NCBI GenBank assembly: GCA_013397075.1
Contig: VWZS01004380.1
Location: forward strand, 434,001-498,000
Length of the DNA: 64,000 nt
Reading direction: 5' to 3'
From: Rhabdornis inornatus
Taxonomy: Eukaryota; Chordata; Aves; Passeriformes; Rhabdornithidae
Part shown: positions 1-14,800 of the stretch, one piece after another
Numbering within the stretch: the stretch's first letter is position 1
How the letters are laid out: the number at the start of each line of letters is the position of its first letter
The notes under the pieces: model-generated
Database searches by the model: none
The model's input: the letters and a program-made list of their open reading frames with translations, nothing else
Told to the model about the DNA's origin: nothing
Translations under genes and position numbers: made by a program

Positions 1-1039
1 TGTGGTCAACAGTGTTGTTAGGAAGGACTTCCTGAATTAAAACTACTTTTTAAATAACAGATTATGTGGTCATCGGGAAAATTTAAAAAATGGTTGAACC
101 ACGTAAATGTGTGTTTCTTCAGGTTTGACTTTCCTCACATACAGTAAAAGGTTCTTTGGCTTTCTGCATCTAATTGATGTTCAGCTGTCCCTGTAGACTG
201 GTTCTGATGTGTGGCTTTCCCTTCAACCAGTGACGAATTTCTTCGTCTCCAGATTCCTTCTTTGACAAAGCCATACATGGAATTCTGCAAGTAGACACAG
301 GATTCTTAATGATAATTGTTTTACTTCTTTTCAAATGTTTTACTTTAGACAGCTAATTTAAATATCATACGCGTGCTTCCTGTTTGTTCTTCCTATTTGC
401 CTTATAGGAATTTCTTACGGTGAATCTAGTCACCTAATAACTCAGTCACCTAACAGCTTTTCTTTAAGCACAGTTACTTAAAATAATATTTGGTTACAAT
501 ATAGTAGGGTTTTGTACATCACTGTGCAGAACAATTAGAATGTGCTGTAATAACATGCAGGTATTAGGCATGTTTGGAATAAGTGACATGTATCACTGTG
601 CTTTCTTATACACGTCTATTGCACAAGCCTTTGTAAAATTGTTTCTGGTTGGGTTTTTTCCTACTTTTTGAGTTAGTTCACGGAATGGTTGAGATTAGAA
701 GTCCTTTACAGATGCCTTTGATTTGTGTATTAGCTTCTGAAGTCCTTTAGCAGATGTTGCTTGCTGTTATCATCTATCTAAACAGTGATATGCTCGCCCT
801 CTAGTGAAAGAGTAAGAATCACTCTAAGATGTTTCTTTCAGACATTCTTCACCAGGGGCCTTCACATGTGCAGCACATGTCTGACTTGTATATTGATCTT
901 CTGATGTTTCCTTTGAATTTGGTTGTGCTGTTGCTGCGTATGTGAAGTTCTTTATCATATTTACCCTTGATAGATACAGACATTCATATGACTGTCTCTT
1001 CTGAGCCTGGATGTAGTGTTTGTTACAGAACATGATCAG
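1..1039 (+). other. CERK intron, unique AT-rich DNA
   Basis: This is upstream intron of CERK. I looked for the preceding CERK exon (the region before the GGDG exon) and found none. No repeat family is recognisable here. Confidence 0.6.
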
Positions 1040-1385
1040 ATAACTGGAGCACCTCTCCTATGAAGACAGATTGAGAGAGCTGGGTTTGTTCAGCCTGAAG
1101 AAGGGAAGGCTCTAGGGAGACTTTAGAGCACCTTTCAGTACCTCAGGGGGACTTAAAAGGAGGCTGGAGAGGGACATTTTGCAAGGGCATGTAACAATAG
1201 GACTAGAGGGAATGGCTTTAAACTGAAAGAGGGAAGTTTTAGATTAGGTTTAAGGAAGAAATTCTTTGCTGTGAGAGTGGAGAGGCACTGGAACGGACTG
1301 TCCAGAGAAGTCATGGATACCCCATCCCTGGAAGTGTTAAAGGCCCAGCTGGATAGAGCTTTGAGAAAACTAATACTGAGACAAC
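1040..1385 (+). mobile_element. CR1 LINE 3' fragment, sense
   Basis: The sequence matches the CR1 3' region in the sense direction: the GGAGCACCTCTCCTATGA block, then TTCAGCCTGAAGAAGGGAAG, then TTTAAACTGAAAGAGGGAAG, then GGAAGAAATTCTTTGCTGTG, then GGCACTGGAACGGACTG and CCCATCCCTGGAAGTGTTAA. The 3' tail with the terminal octamer repeats is missing. It is inside the CERK intron, on the same strand as the gene. Confidence 0.9.
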
Positions 1386-2655
1386 ACTGATCTTGAACTG
1401 ACATGGAAATTTTTTTTTCTTTAGCCCATTTTTTTGAGTCTGCAGAGAAAGATAAGGCTAAAATTGAGAAATAGTGTAGTTAAACTATTGGAAGAGGAAC
1501 AAAATTACAAAAGTTGAAAACAAATATCTTTTTATTCCTTCTCTCTGTCTCCTAGGTCTTAACTTAAGAGTTGGAGGGTTCATGTTTTTAAGACTGTCCT
1601 CACCATTCATGGAAAAAGTTACTTTTTTTTACTGCTGAAAATGTAATAATAACTAAATTTAAATCATCTATACTTAAAAATTAGATTAATTTGTCTTGTG
1701 AAACAAGTGCTCATTCTGCAATGTCTGTTGCTGATGGTGTGAAAAAGTATTAGTTTGAGTTGGAAATTACTGCTTTAGATAATGGTACACATTCCTAGAC
1801 TTGTGTGCTAGGAACTACATATGTAACTCTGGATTTCTCAGGTGTTCCTTTAAAGGGTATTTGAATTAGTGTTTTTAGTTAAAGAATGTTTATGCTTTTA
1901 GAGTGCAGAGTGCATTTGATTGTTGTTCATAAAATGTATACTGCTGTAAAAGTCTTTTTACTTCCTGGTATTTACTTGGTTGTGGACTATTTGTTGAGCT
2001 TTAGCATGTTCAGGATCTGTGCAGCTGCTGTACTAGCTCTGACCTGAATTAAATTTGTGAAACAAAATTTTGCATCTGGTAACATTTAGAACTCTGTCTC
2101 ATTATGAATGGTTATGTAGATATACATGACTTCTGTTTGATGGGATCTGAGCCTGTTCAAAAGAAGTTGCAGCATGCACTTCTCTGGATTTTGACTTGCA
2201 TCTAGTGTATATTCCTATTAAATACTTAAAATATACTTCTGTCTGAAGTGGCAAATATTAACTTTTCCTGTTTTAGTAAAGGTACCCTTTTTCCATATTG
2301 TGTACTTTGAAAGCTGTATGTATGGTCCTGTTCAGTGTTTTATTTGTATAGTGAATTTCCACTACTATTTGTCTGTCTGCACACAGTAGTAGAGGATAAA
2401 GATTTTTGCAGGTTGCATTCCAACATTTTTTCCTAATGTTACAGATATTTAGGTGCATTTGCTGTTTTGTAGCTTGAAATTTTTGTTCTGCTTTTCATTG
2501 ATTGCCTAGTTGACTGTGGGGTCCTATATCCTGTAAAAATGGAGCAAGAGAATAGAACAACTATTTTTGGTGTGCCCAGTGCATGCCCTAAGTAGAACAC
2601 TTGCCGTGTTGTTTATTGACTGTTAGTGTGCATTCTAATTTGTGTTTCCTGGCAG
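1386..2655 (+). other. CERK intron, unique DNA up to the acceptor
   Basis: No recognisable repeat or exon. It ends in a T-rich tract and the CAG acceptor of the exon at 2656. Confidence 0.5.
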
Positions 2656-2801
2656 TGTTGTTTGTGTTGGTGGGGACGGCATGTTCAGTGAAGTGATGCA
2701 TGGTCTCATTGGAAGAATGCAGAAGGACTCTGGCATAGACCAAAATAATCCCAAAGCATCGTTAGTCCAGTGCAATATAAGGATTGGCATAATTCCTGCT
2801 G
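2656..2801 (+). CDS. CERK: CERK exon with GGDG kinase motif
   Basis: The acceptor is CCTGGCAG and the donor GTAAGAA. The first base completes a split Gly codon and the last base starts another. The exon encodes VVCVGGDGMFSEVMHGLIGR and then a variable stretch ending GIIPAG. The GGDG codons at 2669-2680 are the nucleotide-binding signature of the diacylglycerol/sphingosine/ceramide kinase catalytic domain. Reading through the donor reaches a stop within 15 codons, so the exon end is well determined. Confidence 0.95.
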
Positions 2802-5800
2802 GTAAGAAAGGGTTAACTTTCAGTTTAATTTATTCATTCTTTCTTTAATTATTTTCTTATTCATAACTTATTAGGCCTAAGTGTAAGATCTGAGCAATGA
2901 TATTCTATCAAGACACCTAACTAGAGCTGTTTGTATCCATATAAAATTATTGATCATACGCAATTTTATTTAGGAAGAATATTTTGTAAAGGAAATAAAA
3001 TCTTAATGTGTAACTTCAGATTTTAATTATTTCTTTTTTGTGGCTTACTGTGTGTTAATATGAGATAAGATATTGACGGTAATACCCTTCCAAACACATT
3101 AAAGAGTGGAATTTACTAAACAGAAATCTACCTGATAAATATTTTTCCAGTTCCAAATCCATAATAATTTAGTTAGAATTATGATGAGAACTTTCCACTG
3201 GTCTGGCAAACTCCAAACAAATGCTAACATTCCTGGACTCGTTTTTCTTCCATTTGTTCTCGCAGCAAGTACAGGGCATCTACAGCTGAGGAACAGTTCT
3301 AGTTTTCCAGACCAAGTTTCAGTTTCTGCCTGTTGTTAGAGGTGCTGCACATTGACCGGTCTCAATGTCAGCCACTTTTTCAGGCAGTCCTGACTGCTGT
3401 CATTTGAGAGAACTCATTCTTCAAACTGAGATCTTTCTTGATAGTATTATTATTATTGATGATAAAGGTATTCTTTGGATCAGTTTTCAGTCTAGTATCC
3501 CAGCTGTTATCTCATCTGGTAACATTTGGTCCTCAAAGATTCCTTCAAAAGCAGGTTAACAAGCTGGATTTCTCTTACAGGACTGAATTAACTGTTGTAA
3601 CTCTTTAAGAGAGTCAGTAATTTTGAGGTCTCTGTAGGAATACAGATGGACAGTCCAGTATCCTTTCTATGCTGTTCACTTTTCTTGTCTGATGCTTGAG
3701 CTTTGAATTTAAAAACTGGACATGAAATAAACATTGTGAGCTTCTGGTTAGAATTAAAGGCTTCTGAGAAAATTGAGCACAGGTTGTAAAAATATACCAA
3801 GTGAAGTATGATGTTTGTACTCTCAAGCTATGGGTGAGTAATTTTATACACCTTACATCTTTGTGAAAACTGTATCCAGATCCAGATGATCTGAATTGTT
3901 GCTTGCAAGAAGCTTAACCTTTTCTGCTTGCAGTATAATAAATGTTGGGTATCTAAAGGTTACAATGTGAATATCCACTTACGGTTTTTCACCCTCTTAC
4001 TATATTTAAGTATATTCTGATTTTATTTGTTAAAGCTTTGTATTAAAGTCAGTATGTATAATAAACTTCACAAGAATAGTGAATGAAGTGTTCTTCTTCT
4101 CCCTCTTTTTCTTACTTGGGCAAATTTCTTGAACTAAAGGTTTTTGCTTACATGACTGGTTTCAGAAGATTTTGCCTACTGGTGATATGTGACCATAGGA
4201 AGATACAATTGAAGAACCAGAACCTCAATATTAAGAGCTATTTCTTTGTCCTCAGGAAAGATTAACCCTGCTTTTTCAACATTTTCTTAATGCATTTTTT
4301 CCAATTGCACTCAAAAAATATGATCTTCATTGATCTTTAATTTTATTAACATGTATCAAGTCACTTCTCTTACATATTTTAATGTTTTGTTTGTTGTGTT
4401 TTGTCCACTGTATCCTTTTGCTATTTGAATGTATACTGTATGTTCTATTCCTTGAACTGACATGAGGTACAACCTTGTAATCAGTGCTATAGTTCAAATA
4501 TTTTCTCCAAGTCATTACTCAAATCCCTCAAAAATTATTTGTAATCTTGTGCAAGGAAGCTGGCCTTAAAGTTCTATTAAGTGTTTGGAAATAGAGAAAA
4601 TAATATATATCTTGATCTGTTTGTATATTGTATGGCATATAAATGACCCATTACTGTGTATATGGGAAAGTGCGTATTTACTGAATAAGGTAGTCAAGTC
4701 ACTGAACAAATCTTGACACATATAGTCATTACAGTGACCTTAAACTGGGTATGAAATAGTTAAATCCTCCCTGAAGGCAGCAAGATGTGGGGTTTTGTTC
4801 TGGTTTGCATTTTTCCAGCCTGTGGTGAAGCTGTTCTCTATTCATCTTTGCTTGATATAATAGAGTTCTGGCCAGGTATTGACCCCAACAGACTTCTCTA
4901 ATTCTATCACTAGTGCAAGAAGTCTGTTCCAAGACCTTTTTTTTTTTTTTCTTAAACTAAACCGATAGTCCTGAAATACAACAGGTCAAAAATAGTAATG
5001 AAATACTAATCATACATCTAATAAAACTTCATCCATTGTGTTCTTAATACTTCTTTATAACCAACCTTTTTTAAAATAGCCTAAGAACTCATTAAAAGAT
5101 CTGAAAACAAAGACTACCCATAGGTTAGAGATAAAGGTCTAAAGCTCTGTGTGTCTTCTGATACATAGAGATGGTTTACTCAGTGATGACAGGAGCCTGG
5201 GGTAAGGTGACAGTGGATCAGTGTTTTCGCCTTTTTTATCACTTAGTTCCTGATACCAAGTTTTGTTAAGAGAAACGTGGCAGATTGTGGTTTGTGGTTG
5301 TGATTAAACAGTTCCTGTATTCAAACAAACGCTAAATTCAGCAGATAGTCTTTGCACAGCAACTGACAGTTTAATTGTACAAAGGTTCAAAATTACAAAT
5401 GGAAGATGTAATGCTAAAACACTCATTTATGTGACTGGGTTTCAATGATAAGCTTTATTTCATAGCAGAACTCCATTGTGCAGGCTCTTTTCTTTTGAAT
5501 GTTGAAAACTAACTTTCTGGAGTAAGTGCCTGCTTTGCTCCTTTTTTTTTTTCTTGAACAGTTGTGTCAGTTTCCTGACAGCCTCTTTCCTTAGTGTATC
5601 TTACGGTTGAAAAATATCATTTTTTCTTATGCATGATGGAACATTTCTATGAAATAACTTGTGATTTTGTTGACATGGATAAAAGACTTCTACTCAAATG
5701 GCAGTTTTAACTTCTGAATTTCTGTTAGTTGCAGCCATTCTTTAAATCTGCCAGTGGAAATTGACTGCTGTTGTAAAAGGATATGCTGTTAAGAGTACTG

Positions 5801-8800
5801 AGAGGCTGTAGTGCATCTCTGAGAACCTCTGCTTAGTTATTTCTTCCTCTCAGCCTTAAAAGCTAGTTATTTCTTACCAGCCTTAAAAGCACTTTCAGCC
5901 ATGTGGTTTCACTGCATTCAGACGAGTAATATGTCTCCATAGAACTTAAAAACAGAGAATAATTCCTGATACAGCTTGGACACTGAGGTTTCATCCACAT
6001 GTTTTAGTAGTAAAATTGAACCCTCTGGAGTAAGCCAAAGTCATTTGCTGTTATTACCCTTGGCATAGAATAGGAGGACAAAGCTGTCAACTGCTGTTCT
6101 TTTTTCGTTTGAAAGAATTTATTAGGTTAAATACTCTTAATGATCTTAGCAGATAGGAAAAAAAACCCCACTTCACTCTGTGTTGTTGTACTGTGTTATA
6201 CTGCATTCATTGGAAAAACCAAGTCTGCAACACCCTGTGGGGGAAGATCTAAGCACTTGGGAATATTGAGTAAAGACACAAAGTTAATAACTATAGTGAT
6301 TTTAGACTTCTAGAGTATCCAGATCACTCTGTGTTGTGGTGGTCCGCTCTGTAATGTTTAGGATTGAAGGATGCAGTGTGATTATAATTAGACTGTTGAT
6401 GTCTCGCTGTAGAAGTTAAGAATGCTAAAGACAGTACAGGCTTCCTGTATGAATGAAATACAGGAAGAAGATGGAGGATTCATTCACAAACTTAAAAAAT
6501 AGATTCAAGTAAAGTTGTGAAGTGTGACTGGACTCATACCACTGTCATTTAGAATGTAAAAACTATCTTAAAAATGTTTTAAAGCATAGCAATAAAAGCT
6601 ATCTTTCTTGTTTAATTACTCTTAGTGATCTGTTCTCAGCCTTCTCTGCTACAATGCTTGTAATATTTAATGATCTTTGCCATTTAGTTAGCATCTCATT
6701 CAAAGTTCAGTATACCCACTTTGAAATCTGAAGTGCATGTTTTATATTCCTCCTTCAGTATTTAAAATCCATTAAACTTCTTGAAATTACTGTCTTAGGG
6801 CTAAATACTGCATTTAATATAATGGGCCTGCCATGAAGACAAGTAAGTAATATTACTTATTCCTGTGATGCTGATTTCATCTCTAAAACCTGCCATTATT
6901 AGATTAATCCATTTTTGTTGTCCTGTGTTACTGAACTTATGCTGGAGTAATTATCTACCAAAAAAATCCTACACCAAAGTCTTTCTGGACCATTTCTCTT
7001 TAAGCCAGCCTGTTGTTCTGCAGATGTTAAACTTGACTTCTTGGTTTCTGTATGCAGAAAGGAAGATGTATAAAACTTTGAGTAGGTACATGGGTATAAG
7101 CCCTTACCCTTCATCTGTCCCTGTAGCAGTAGCTTCTCCCCTTACTTTTGAATGTGCCAGCTCCTTCTAATTTAAAAATCACTTCTCAGAAAAATAGTTT
7201 TGTAGAATTTTTCAAAATATTACATGCTGTTTGATCCAAAAGCATTCAATTACTCTGTCATTAGGGCAGCTTACCTGACATTTCATGTGTACAATGGCTG
7301 CATGGATTATGGATTCACAAAAACTGCACAAATATGAGACCCCACTGAAGTTGCTATTCTACCTGTTTTCACTACAAATACTGTTCTTGTACTAAAGGAG
7401 GAGGATTCTGTGGGTGCCATGGCAGCACCTGCCTCTGTCAAGAGTATCTCACGTAGAGCATTGCTCATGAGCTCTAAAAGTATTTGTCTTTATTAAATTC
7501 ACTGTTTTCCATAGGATTGGCATCTAGCTGACTTGCTTCTGTCACTTGCTTAGTTTAATACTTCAGTTGTTTGTAATTTGTTTAGTTTTCCATTAATAAA
7601 AGCACAAAAAATATTTGTAGCCCTTATAGTGTGTGTTTTGGTTTAAGAAACCTTAGTTGTAAGTTAGTAGTCTAATCATGATTCAGATTATTAAGTCTAG
7701 CACTTTGACTGTCCATTGTTGGTCCACCAATCAATGACGTGAAGTCTTCCATACAACCAGCAAATTTCCTGATTTTGCTTAACCACTTTGGTGATTCTGT
7801 TGCCAATTTAATCTTGTGAAGTGGTGTCTGATTGTACCTGTCTGCATGACTTGTCTACTCACAAATATCTAGCAATTCTCACATGCAAAGGGGAAATCTG
7901 GTGATTTAGCTGTAGTACATTCTGTACCTCACTTTACTTTCTTTAATACTGTTTTGGCAAAACTTACTTATGCAGAGTACATGATCAAGATATGTATTAA
8001 AGTATGAAAGGACATTCTTCTTTGTGATTGATTAATTAAAAGGAAGGATTTCCTTAATTTTTATATCATTAAATGTATTTATATAAAAGATTGCATTTTT
8101 CGTACTCATGGAGGAAAAGAACACAGAACTTGCCTGTATAACAACTATGTGGATGTATGATACCTCCTAGTAAAAAACAGACTTCAGGGAAAATGAGTGA
8201 TGTATGGTAAAGATTGAAAGTAATTATACCTACTTTAACAAAGACAAGTTGTTGTGCCCTCTACATATTTCATGTTTTCAGTGAGTTCTTAATATCAAAG
8301 TCTGTGGGATGAAAGCTTTCTTTAGCTGGGAGAATTCAGACATTCAGCATCTACCTATGGTATGGTGGTGTGGTGCCACCATTGTTGAAATGCACTGGTC
8401 CTATGCAAGGTGATTGTAGTACTGGAGTAGGAGTTGGAGGACAAGCAGAGTAGTCTGCAGCACTGGTGGTTGGTAGCATTTCAGATAAAGGAAATACTAG
8501 CAAAGCAATGCAATAATTAGTTTCTATAATGAATATGTTTTTGTCTTTAAGTGAATTAGGACCCAGTTAGCAAGAAGTCCAACTACTGTCTTCACATTTG
8601 CTTGTAGTTCTCTGCAACCCATAAAAATGTCTTTTATGTTCCTTCACCCAGGCTGTTGCCCTTAAAAATCCCCAAAGAAAATCTGACAGAGTATGTATAT
8701 AATTTTTCTGTTGGTTTAGCCAGAGTGTACAATAGACACCACTTAACGTTAGTCAAGAGTCATGCTCTATGGGAAGCTTCTTACCTGAACTGAGTGGTCT

Positions 8801-11800
8801 GGCAATCATGGGATATTATTCAAGCTATATTTACATTCTGAACCCATTTTTCATATTAGACTTGTAGTGATGAAATAACCCAGATTTTGATGGGTTTGTG
8901 TGTCCATCTGTTCAGAGTGGTATTTCAGCAGTTGTAGATTCCACATCTAGTGAAGATCCACCTAATGATTTAGAGCTCTTATTCTAAAAACTTGTTTAAG
9001 GATTCAAACCCTTAATCATCATGAACATTTTTGTGACCTTTAAACAAGTACTGTTAGGTTCATGCTTGGTGTGGTGGTATGGCACGTTAAGTTCTCTTTT
9101 CATGTGTGTGGAGTGCCATAGTAGTTACATCCATGTAAACAGGTCACTGGTTTTTTTGCTCCATGCTGCCAGCTCCAAGAGGAAAAAAACCAACAGTATT
9201 TTTCTGTTGGTATTGTTCCCCAGTCTCCCATTTTACAACCTCAGAATTAATTTCAGACTTCAGTTTTAATTTTAGCTCTTCCTTGCTAGTTAATGAGTAG
9301 AAATGAAAATAAGTTCTGATAATTGAATAAATAATTGAAATAAGCGTAATTGCCAAACATATGAATCAGCTTTTAATTGAATATAGATCATAGGGAGATG
9401 AGCCTCCAGTGTTGAAATATAGCTTGCATGAATTCCCCTCTTCTTCCATCTGTAGGGTAAAGTGTACTTGGAAGCTCTGTTTATGTCAAGACAAATGTAA
9501 CAGAGGTAATTCTAGGAGCAGAATGCACTCATATCTGGAAAAATGAGACATGTTGGATAAAGGCTTGTACATTCAGAAGTAGAAGTTTAGGTCAGATCTC
9601 TCAGTGATTGTTTTTCTTTTCAAAAGTAGTTAGAATTTTCTGTTCATAAGCATAGGAGACTATGAAACTTGGCAGTAAAGTATAGCTTCAGCTTCAGAAG
9701 TCCACTTAATATTTTCTGCTATAGAACTTTAAATGTGACATGGGATCATAATTTGTGTACCTTGTCTGTTGTGATACTGAGGGAAATTGGAGTCCTCTGT
9801 CCTGCAATGGCATAGGCCTGTAATGGTACACTGGCACAGTCTTGAACCTCAGGCTTGTAGCTAGAGGTCTGTTTAGTCACACTGTTTCTTTTGTTCTACA
9901 GTTCTGTTATATTCTCTCTAACTGGCTCCTGGAGTTGCTGCTTGTTCACTGTGGCAGATTTCTGCATAGTGTTTACTTGGTAAAAGCTTCTGTCATGCCA
10001 TTCGCAGGCAGGGGAAGTGGTGTCAATTTTCTGAAAAGGAAAGGATTTTCTTTGCTCCTATTCCTAACTGCTAATGCTTTGCTATTTCCAAAGTGAAAAA
10101 GAACTAAAAGTAGTTTTAAATAATGGTTGCTCATTCCGTCATTTGTAGTTTCTATTTCAATTTGATAAGGCCTCAGAAATCAAATACACTGTATTTTGGC
10201 TGCTCTTCCACCTAATGTATTGGTAGAAAATATGAGAACATGTATGTGGATAAAGTTTATCTTTTTGGATATCTACCCTTGACTTTGAAGGAATTAACTT
10301 TCATGGAAGGGATGGGAGAAACTGTAAGAGAAATTCAGAGTTAGGTGCTGCAACAAATACATTTCTACATGTCTGGATATGAGTTCCAAGTCCCTGCTGC
10401 AGAGCAGAAACCAGATCCCTATATTAGGCTCTTGTTTTCTATAGGAAACAGGGAGAATGGTCCATTTCAAAACCGCATATAGGTGAAACCTAAAGCTTCC
10501 CCCTTTCTTCTTGTAGGTATTTTGCATCAAGACTGTAAAGGTACATCTCTATCCATTTTGTTACCCTATCTAGAAACTAATTCCTGAAAGCAAGTATTTT
10601 TACTAATTTTCAAATAATAGAAGAGAGCAAAAGTTTCTGGTATAAGATGACATCCTGGAATTTAGATCAGTACCACAAAAAACAGCAGACCAGTCAATTT
10701 CTCTTCTTTTCATGAGATCTTAATGAGCAAGAAATCTTAAACAGAGGAGGATCAATGTATGCCTGCCTCATTTGATATAAAAGCTATAATGTGATCATGA
10801 AATTTTCCACATAAATTAACTTCCCGTCACTAACTGCTACATATTGCTTATATTGTGAAATTTTTGTACTTTGTATGGAGACCAATAACTTGTATTCATG
10901 GGGGGAAGGGTGATGTTACAGTTTTAATAAGAAAAACAATAATACAGCATCCCTGTATTTACTTTGTTCCATAAAATAGAAAGGAGGAAACCAAAGGAAC
11001 AGAATGCTTTTATTTGGAGGATTCTGCCAATAATACTTGCTTTGCAAAGGTAGGTATTGATGCTTGGTTTTTTTATTTTTCAGGATCAACAGATTGCATA
11101 TGCTATTCAACTGTTGGCATTTCTGATCCAGTAACTTCAGCTCTTCATATTATTTTAGGTGGGTTGTCGCAGTTTGCTGTTCTGTTACAAAAACGATGGA
11201 AGAAGCCCAAAATACTGTTTTCGTTTAGTTCTTTCTTTGTGTCTGTGAAATATAATTTGAACATAATGACTGAGTTGAAATACAGAGTTTTTTTCTGGGA
11301 TTTAAGTCTCTGATTTGAAATACAGGAGGCTAAAAACTAATTGCTTTCTCTACAGTAATTTGTTGTTTTCAAGGGATCATAATATTTCAAAATTGTTGTG
11401 CTAAAGTTTTCATTAATTTTGTCATTCTTTTGAAAATAGTAAAATGCAATAAGCAGCATTAGTTGCTGGACTATATCTCTCTCTATATATATATGTATAT
11501 CTGTCGTAGAGAAAGCCTTGAGAAATGCATGTACACTTGAATATTTTGTGCTAGTTGTTCAATTGTCCAGGGCAATTCAATATTCCCTTGACAAGTTAGA
11601 GTTATGATACATTCTGGTATCATTACTGAGTATCTAACAGCTGCAGTTTTGGGATCTGGTGTTGCAAAGATTTTACACGTGCTTCTCTTACTATGGTTAA
11701 CTAACCTATGGTTAACTGTTCAGCATCTGTGGAGTTAAGGCTTTTGGATAGGATTGGAAAGATGTGGCTTTACTATATCATAGTATTTTAGCTGTGTTGG

Positions 11801-14800
11801 TAAGTCCCAGAATCACAGAATGGGTCAGGTTGGAAGGGACCACAGTGGATCATCTGTCCAACATCCCTGTGAAACAATAGAAGCCTCCAAACACCAAAAT
11901 ACCAAACAAGCAAAAAAACCCACCCAGACAACTCCCACCATCACTTCAAAGCTTGCACGAGGAGGACATCAGAGAAGGGGTGTACTCGTTGTTCTTAGGG
12001 ATTTCCAGGACTTGACTGGGTAAGTCCTGAGTGACTGATCTGACCTCATAGCTGAACCTGTTTTGAGCGGAACCTGGTTTGATGAAAAACCTCCAAAGGT
12101 TCCTTCCAGCTTCAGTTATCCTCTGATAGCATGACATAGAGGTTTAAGTAGTACCCAGGAGATGTACAGGAGATACTGCATCGATCTGCTCAGGGAAAGG
12201 GGCTGTCAAGCATTGACACACTGTGCCAATACTTAGAAGATGTGTAGATGTGGCACTTTGGGACATAGTTTAATAGTGGCCTTGAGAGAGCTAGGTTAAC
12301 ATTTGGACTTGATGATCTCAAAGGCTTTTTCAATCTAAATAGTTCTTCAACTCTATCCCCTTCTACTGCTACAGGGTAAAGGACTGTAAATTCTTCATTA
12401 TAGATTTTTTACTATACTGAGCCTTTTCTTCTTGCTTAGTGTTTAATGCTTTTAAGGTATGAGATTTAAATTAGAATTAAAATTAGAATTAAAATTAAAT
12501 TAGAATTAAAAATTATATCTACTTTTATGTGCAAGAAGTACATGCATTTATTGCATATATTGACATAAATGCAATATTAATTTTTTATTTTTAATGACTT
12601 TGCAATGTTTAAGTTACTGTCATGCTTGTAACTGCAAATAAAATAAGGCTTGACAGACCCTTGCACTTCTAATCTTCATAGGTGATTGTCAGCCTCTGGA
12701 TGTCTCTTCTGTACATCACAACAACACATTTTTGAAATACTCCGTGTCATTGCTGGGTTATGGTTTCTATGGAGATATATTAAAAGATAGTGAGAAGAAG
12801 CGCTGGATGGGTCCGATGAGATATGACTACTCAGGTAATTTTTTGAATTACTTCATTCTTTTGTCACCATGTAAACATATTGGAGCAGTTGGTTTACTCT
12901 CTCCAAACCTACTTTGAACCTTATAAACATCAGAAACAGACTGAACCTGATCTTAAACTTGTAGCACCGAATACATTGGATGACATTGTATGAAGCTCTG
13001 TAACTTTGGGGTTAACACTGACAGTGGGCTCAATAAAGTTGTGTTGAATATGTGCCACCTACTGAAAATGCCTAAAAAGTGATAACTTCTTTGTCCTAAT
13101 AATTTTGATCTTCTTTTTAGTCACTTAAAGAGAGATAGGCACTCCTCTGTCTTGAATTCAGTTGATGGAATGAATTGTCACTGATTAGAGAGAGATGAAT
13201 GATTTAGTCTTGTTACCTAATATTTGGATAAATCCTATGCTAGTGGAAAGTATCTTTTGCCATGTTTGATTTATCTTGTGTTAGGGAAAGAAGATGCATG
13301 AGGAGAGTTTTAGTGCAGGCCAATTTTAAGATTCAGCAGTGATATATAGCTGAATTTTTTAGTTGATTTTTAAAACTGTCAAGTGAAATAATGGCACTTC
13401 TGACAAACATTAAAACATTGGAGTGGTGCTGTGCTATTTTCTTGTTCCTTACAGTCAAAAATATTGAAAGATAAAGAGTTCTGAGCTTGAGGAGAGCTAC
13501 TATTGTTTTGCAGTCCTTAGAGAATGAAAGAGATGAAAAATCAAGGAAGGTATGCAGAGATGTTTGTCATGTGGATTTATAATGACTTAATGCTGCATAA
13601 TGCCTTTTTATGTAGGCTTCAAGACTTTTCTTTCTCATCATTATTATGAAGGAACAATTGCTTATCAACCAGCAAAACATACACATGGATCTCCACGAGA
13701 TAAAGAGAGCTGCAGAACAGGGTAGGCTAATGTTTATCTCTCGATATTTGGTGTGAACTATTTATAAAGGCCTGTACATAAATAGAGGTTACAGAACTGT
13801 TGGTTTTAATATGAAAACACTTACTCTAAAAGAGATAAGCTTGTAAAAACAATTATTGACTCATTAAAAAGAGCACCTTGTTTTATCAGGTCATTAAACA
13901 AAAATCTAATACAATTTAGTTAGCTGGTTCTCCTCTTCCCTCAATTTTAAGTGAAGCAAAATATAACAGCACAGAACCCAGTTACAAGATGCTGAGGATC
14001 TATGCTCTGTTACTACTAAGCAAGAAAAATCTGGATGTCTTGTAGCTTCCGCAAAGGGAAATAATTCAAAAATTCTCAAGTGTTCGCATTGTAACTGGAT
14101 CTGTTTTAGTAGTTGTTTTAGTGCTGTAACACTAAAGTTGTTTTAGTTTTGTAACAACAGCTGCTGTGGCTTGTCCTGAGGAAAGTCCTCTCAGGAATCA
14201 GCCTATTTAGCCTGTTTCTTTGTATACTTCTATGATGCAGTATGAAATCTGTGTGATATTCTTCACTTGTTTCTTTAGTCAAGGGGCCTGCTTTAATCTC
14301 CCAGCGCTCCTTCCTTTCTCTTTACTTTCACCTGCTTGAAGTTATGCTCTACTATTTTTTATTATTCTTTATATATGGATTTAGCTATCAGAGATAAAGT
14401 ACTTGGCACAGCACAAAACAGCACAGCAGGATATAGAGGAGCCACAAACTTCATCCAGAAAGTTTGGAAAAATCCAGATAAAATAAGATTGCTGTGCTAG
14501 TGCTGTGATACACTAGAGATCAGACTCTAGTATCAGCTGGAGCAACTTTCCCAACCCATCAGGTGCCCTGATGCAGGGGAGGCTCCAGAGGGAGAAAGCT
14601 GTCCTCCAGGTCTCAGGAATGGAGTAAGGAATGCTTGATGCCTCACAGGGGATTTTTTACTTCCTGATAACTGCTGGAAGGGCAGTAGGGCTGGGCACAA
14701 GCAATTTAGGAGAATCCTAGAGTGTGGTAATGAGATTGATCATGCAGGTGATTGTCAGGCTGCCTAGAACAACTGCTCCGCTGGTCTTGTTACAGAAGAT

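Noticed and set aside
2642..2848. ORF MFPGSVVCVGGDG... as a separate small gene
   Set aside because: It is the CERK exon at 2656 read from intron through to intron. The splice sites define the exon better.
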